Origin: Listeria ilorinensis
Lineage (GTDB): Bacteria; Bacillota; Bacilli; Lactobacillales; Listeriaceae
Direction: 5' to 3'
Length of the DNA: 64,000 bases
Assembly (NCBI RefSeq): GCF_913566895.1
Contig: NZ_CAJYCN010000004.1
Location: 1-64,000, forward strand
The translations under genes were made by a program, and so were the position numbers. The first letter of the stretch is position 1. Every line of letters starts with the position of its first letter. Below the pieces are notes generated by a model that did no database searches, was not told where the DNA came from, and worked only from the letters and a program-made list of their open reading frames with translations. This document shows positions 60,837-64,000 of the stretch, in pieces.

Positions 60837-62651
60837 ATGGTATCCAGCCATCTTCAAAATAAATTAGCCTTGCTTCCAGATCAGCCCGGTTGTTATCTGA
60901 TGAAAGATAAACAGGGAACGATCATCTATGTAGGGAAGGCAAAAATACTTAAAAATCGTGTTCGATCCTATTTCACTGGTAGTCATGATACGAAAACAGC
61001 TCGTCTCGTGCAGGAAATTACCGATTTTGAATATATTGTGACTTCCTCTGATGTTGAAGCGCTTCTGCTTGAGATCAATCTAATCAAAAAACATGATCCG
61101 CGTTTCAATATTCGTCTAAAAGATGACAAAACCTACCCGTTCATCAAAATTACAAATGAACGCCATCCACGCCTGATTATTACACGGCAGGTCAAAAAAG
61201 ATAAAGGGAAGTATTTTGGCCCGTACCCGAATGTTTACGCAGCAAATGAAGTCAAAAAAATTCTGGATCGCCTCTATCCGCTTCGAAAATGCACGACCCT
61301 GCCCAATAAAGTTTGTTTGTATTACCATCTTGGCCAATGCTTAGCGCCATGTGTCTTTGAAGTAGAGCAGGACACATACCGCAAAATGTCAGATGAGATC
61401 GTGCACTTTTTAAATGGCGGCTATAAAAATGTGAAACAGGATCTCACAAAAAAAATGACGCAAGCTGCTGAAAATATGGAATTTGAAAAAGCAGCCGAAT
61501 TCCGTGACCAAATTACAGCAATCGAAACCACTATGGAAAAACAAAAAATGTCCATGAATGATTTTATAGATCGGGACGTGTTTGGTTATGCCATTGACAA
61601 AGGTTGGATGTGTGTACAGGTTTTCTTTATCCGTCAAGGAAAACTCATTGAACGTGATGTTTCACAGTTTCCATTTTATAATGATGCCGAAGAAGATTTT
61701 CTGACCTTTATCGGTCAATTTTACCAAAAAGCGAATCATATCGTGCCAAAAGAGATTTTTCTGCCGGATGATGTAGATGAAGAGGCGATTGCTGCGCTGC
61801 TTCCAGAAACGAAAATCATTGTGCCAAAACGTGGGAATAAAAAAGAACTCGTCAAGTTAGCATATAAAAATGCCAAAATCGCTCTGAATGAAAAATTCAT
61901 GCTGCTTGAACGAAACGAGGAACGCACAGTCGGAGCCGTTGAAAAGCTGGGTGAACAAATGGGAATCCCAACCCCAACACGCATTGAGGCATTTGATAAC
62001 TCAAATATTTATGGGACAGATCCTGTCTCTGCTATGGTGACTTTCTTAGACGGCAAACCAAGTAAAAATGATTACCGCAAATATAAAATTAAAACCGTGG
62101 CAGGGCCAGATGATTATGCCACAATGCGTGAGGTCGTCCGCCGTCGTTACTGGCGTGTTTTAAAAGAGAATCTACCGCTGCCGGATCTGATCTTGATTGA
62201 CGGTGGGAAAGGTCAGATCGACAGCGCAAAAGACGTGCTGATCAATGAACTGGGTCTCGATATCCCGGTCGCTGGACTGGCCAAAGATGATAAACATCGG
62301 ACCAGTCAGCTCTTATTTGGTGATCCGCTTGAGATTGTTCCGCTAGAACGCAACAGTCAAGAATTTTACCTGCTGCAGCGGATTCAGGATGAAGTCCACC
62401 GCTTTGCCATTACTTTTCATCGACAGTTGCGCAGCAAAACAGGCTTTCAATCGATTCTGGACGACATTCCCGGCGTGGGTCCAGGACGCAAGAAAAAAAT
62501 TCTGCAGCATTTTGGCTCCATGAAGAAAATCAAGGCGGCTAGCATCGACGAATTGAAAAACAGCGGGATCCCGCAAAACGTCGCTGAAGCAGTCTATCAA
62601 AAAGTAAAGGAAATCGAAAAGCAAGATAATGAACAGGGAGGCAAGGAATAA
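60837..62651 (+). CDS. uvrC: UvrABC system protein C
   Basis: A 604-residue excinuclease subunit. GIY-YIG nuclease domain at residues 12-95 ([19 protein letters not shown]), UVR motif at about 200-235 ([15 protein letters not shown]), RNase H-like C-terminal nuclease ([18 protein letters not shown]) and terminal helix-hairpin-helix pair ([19 protein letters not shown]). Normal length. Start ATG 60837 has a GGAG 12 nt upstream. LysC follows after 2 nt. Confidence 0.97.
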   Translation: MVSSHLQNKLALLPDQPGCYLMKDKQGTIIYVGKAKILKNRVRSYFTGSHDTKTARLVQEITDFEYIVTSSDVEALLLEINLIKKHDPRFNIRLKDDKTYPFIKITNERHPRLIITRQVKKDKGKYFGPYPNVYAANEVKKILDRLYPLRKCTTLPNKVCLYYHLGQCLAPCVFEVEQDTYRKMSDEIVHFLNGGYKNVKQDLTKKMTQAAENMEFEKAAEFRDQITAIETTMEKQKMSMNDFIDRDVFGYAIDKGWMCVQVFFIRQGKLIERDVSQFPFYNDAEEDFLTFIGQFYQKANHIVPKEIFLPDDVDEEAIAALLPETKIIVPKRGNKKELVKLAYKNAKIALNEKFMLLERNEERTVGAVEKLGEQMGIPTPTRIEAFDNSNIYGTDPVSAMVTFLDGKPSKNDYRKYKIKTVAGPDDYATMREVVRRRYWRVLKENLPLPDLILIDGGKGQIDSAKDVLINELGLDIPVAGLAKDDKHRTSQLLFGDPLEIVPLERNSQEFYLLQRIQDEVHRFAITFHRQLRSKTGFQSILDDIPGVGPGRKKKILQHFGSMKKIKAASIDELKNSGIPQNVAEAVYQKVKEIEKQDNEQGGKE

Positions 62652-62653
62652 AA

Positions 62654-63868
62654 ATGGGGCTAGTTGTTCTTAAATTTGGCGGGACTTCCGTCAGCACTAT
62701 CCAAAAAATCCAGAAAACCGCTGAACAGGCAATTCGCGAGCGGGCGGCTGGTAATCGTGTCATCGTTGTTGTCTCAGCAATGGGCAAATCCACTGATAAA
62801 CTTGTCCAAATGGCAGGTGAGATCACGGACTGCCCAGATAAGCGTGAAATGGACATGTTGCTGTCGACCGGTGAGCAAGTTACGATTTCTCTATTGAGCA
62901 TGGCTTTAAAGGCACAAGGGGTACCTGCCACATCGCTTACAGGCTGGCAGGCGGGCATTGAGACCGAAGAAGTCCACAGTAATGCCCGGATCACCGAAAT
63001 CGACACCGATCGAATCAAAAGTCATCTTGAAAACGGTGAGATCGTTATTGTGGCTGGCTTTCAGGGTGTTACTTGTGAAGGAGAAATCACGACACTTGGT
63101 CGAGGGGGAAGTGATACGACTGCCGTGGCACTTGCAGCTGCTTTGGATGCGACCAAATGCTCAATCTGCACGGATGTGGACGGTGTCTATACCACAGATC
63201 CGCGCTATGTGCCAAAAGCAGTCAAACTTTCCCAGCTGACCTATGATGAAATGTTGGAACTGGCTCATCTGGGCGCTGGAGTCCTGCATCCCCGCTCTGT
63301 TGAGTATGCGAAAAACTTCCGCATCCCGCTGGAAGTCCGCGAAAGCCATGGCACGGAAATTGGAACCATGATTGAGGAGGAAATGACGGTGGAGAATACC
63401 AAAGTAGTACGAGGAATCGCTTTTGAAGATCAAATGACCCGAGTCACGATCCATTGGGAGAAAAAGGAAGACATGCGCATGGCTAAAGTTTTTACTGCGC
63501 TTGCTGAAAAGAAGATCGATGTAGATATTATCATTCAAGGGATCACAGGTCTTGGACACGGCAATCTGTCATTTACCATCCAAACAGGGGATTTGCTTGA
63601 AACACTGGCTGTCCTTGAAGCGAACAAAGAAGAAGCCGGTTTCAGCAAATTGGAATCTGAACAGCAGCTTGCTAAAGTCTCGATAGTCGGTTCCGGAATG
63701 GTTTCCAATCCAGGAGTCGCCGCACGTATGTTTGAAGCTTTGACAGAGCAGAAAATTCCAATCAAGATGATTAGCACTTCTGAAATCAAAGTATCAACCG
63801 TTGTTCCAGATCGTAAAATGGTGGAAGCCGCTCAGATCCTTCATGATACATTTGAATTAGAAAAATAA
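62654..63868 (+). CDS. lysC: Aspartokinase
   Basis: A 404-residue aspartate kinase, the first step toward lysine, diaminopimelate, threonine and methionine. KFGGTSVS is the nucleotide loop, LGRGGSDTTAVALAAAL and TDVDGVYTTDPR the kinase core, and two ACT domains occupy the last 140 residues. The ACT region makes it lysine-responsive in Bacillus, where the paralogue LysC lies after uvrC. AGGGAGG lies upstream of ATG 62654. Confidence 0.96.
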   Translation: MGLVVLKFGGTSVSTIQKIQKTAEQAIRERAAGNRVIVVVSAMGKSTDKLVQMAGEITDCPDKREMDMLLSTGEQVTISLLSMALKAQGVPATSLTGWQAGIETEEVHSNARITEIDTDRIKSHLENGEIVIVAGFQGVTCEGEITTLGRGGSDTTAVALAAALDATKCSICTDVDGVYTTDPRYVPKAVKLSQLTYDEMLELAHLGAGVLHPRSVEYAKNFRIPLEVRESHGTEIGTMIEEEMTVENTKVVRGIAFEDQMTRVTIHWEKKEDMRMAKVFTALAEKKIDVDIIIQGITGLGHGNLSFTIQTGDLLETLAVLEANKEEAGFSKLESEQQLAKVSIVGSGMVSNPGVAARMFEALTEQKIPIKMISTSEIKVSTVVPDRKMVEAAQILHDTFELEK

Positions 63869-63870
63869 AA

Positions 63871-63930
63871 GAGCGTCTCTTGCAGAAAAACCAAACGAAC
63901 TGGTTTTCCATGCAAGAGACGCTGTTTTTT
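63871..63930. terminator. Bidirectional terminator after lysC
   Basis: AGCGTCTCTTGCA pairs with TGCAAGAGACGCT over 13 bp with a 26-nt loop containing AAAACC/GGTTTT. T runs on both strands; the minus-strand stop codon lies within the plus-strand T run. Confidence 0.9.
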
Positions 63931-64000
63931 AATAGTTATCCTCATTATCGATCGATTCTTTCCGATCCCATTTAATGATTAAAGTAGCTTCTTTTTTGCG
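63929..64000 (-). CDS. yslB: YslB family protein, C-terminal fragment cut by window edge
   Basis: A 23-codon frame without start, ending in TAA at 63929-63931, translated as RKKEATLIIKWDRKESIDNEDNY. Its place, convergent with lysC, matches the yslB (DUF2507) gene of Bacillus and Listeria, and the ending resembles that family as I recall. The rest lies outside the window. Confidence 0.55.
   Translation of the reverse strand, partial: RKKEATLIIKWDRKESIDNEDNY

Overview
The window looks like chromosome from a low-to-moderate GC Firmicute of the family Listeriaceae (Listeria sensu lato or a close relative). The main support is gene order from about 33 kb to the end: two secreted glucosaminidases, an M42 peptidase, a TrmH-type methylase, an HxlR regulator, pheS-pheT behind a T-box, MarR plus MMPL, ung, rnhC, zapA-cvpA-polX-mutS2-trxA, uvrC, lysC and a C-terminal fragment of yslB. 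From memory this follows the Listeria core order in the lmo1215-lmo1236 neighbourhood. No species can be named from sequence alone.

Region 1 (1-7.4 kb) is accessory: a GH43 glycosidase, a candidate minus-strand small RNA, an AlkD-like HEAT protein, two DUF1801-type proteins, a GNAT acetyltransferase, and a retron made of an msr-msd RNA locus (about 5114-5306, a1/a2 arms pairing over 15 bp) followed by its reverse transcriptase. An ornithine cyclodeaminase-family gene follows.

Region 2 (7.4-25.4 kb) is a proline and selenium island. It holds a prolyl-tRNA synthetase of the archaeal/eukaryotic type behind a T-box with a CCT (Pro) specifier, an AraC-type regulator, tRNA-Sec (anticodon UCA, minus strand), and a D-proline reductase operon (prdC, prdA, a small conserved gene, prdB, prdD, prdE, prdF, a TSUP permease). 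After a terminator comes a selenocysteine operon (selD, yedF, DUF3343, selB, a cysteine desulfurase/selenocysteine lyase-like gene, selA and one unrecognised gene). prdC and prdB each contain an in-frame TGA in a redox motif (CxxU and UxxC), so both appear broken to an ORF finder but should read through as selenoproteins. Together the genes would racemise L-proline (PrdF), reduce D-proline to 5-aminovalerate (PrdA/PrdB) with electrons from PrdC, and supply all the Sec machinery needed. The cyclodeaminase could feed ornithine into proline, and the extra ProRS could protect charging of tRNA-Pro; both are inference. PrdD and PrdE are homologous to the two halves of PrdA and are split at the position where PrdA self-cleaves.

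Region 3 (25.5-33.3 kb) is mixed: an XRE-cupin regulator, a split ThrE-type exporter, a tiny protein with a degenerate sorting signal, a GyrI-like protein, rtcB behind a small ORF and terminator, two family 2 glycosyltransferases, and an Rrf2 regulator with perfect palindromic operators in front of itself and of an NAD(P)-binding partner gene.

Region 4 (33.3-64 kb) is mostly core: cell-wall hydrolases, translation (pheST), an ABC/FtsX exporter with a long coiled coil, a DUF4430 lipoprotein with an ECF S-component, MarR/MMPL, and DNA repair and division genes ending in lysC. All calls come from reading the sequence; no database search, alignment or folding program was run.
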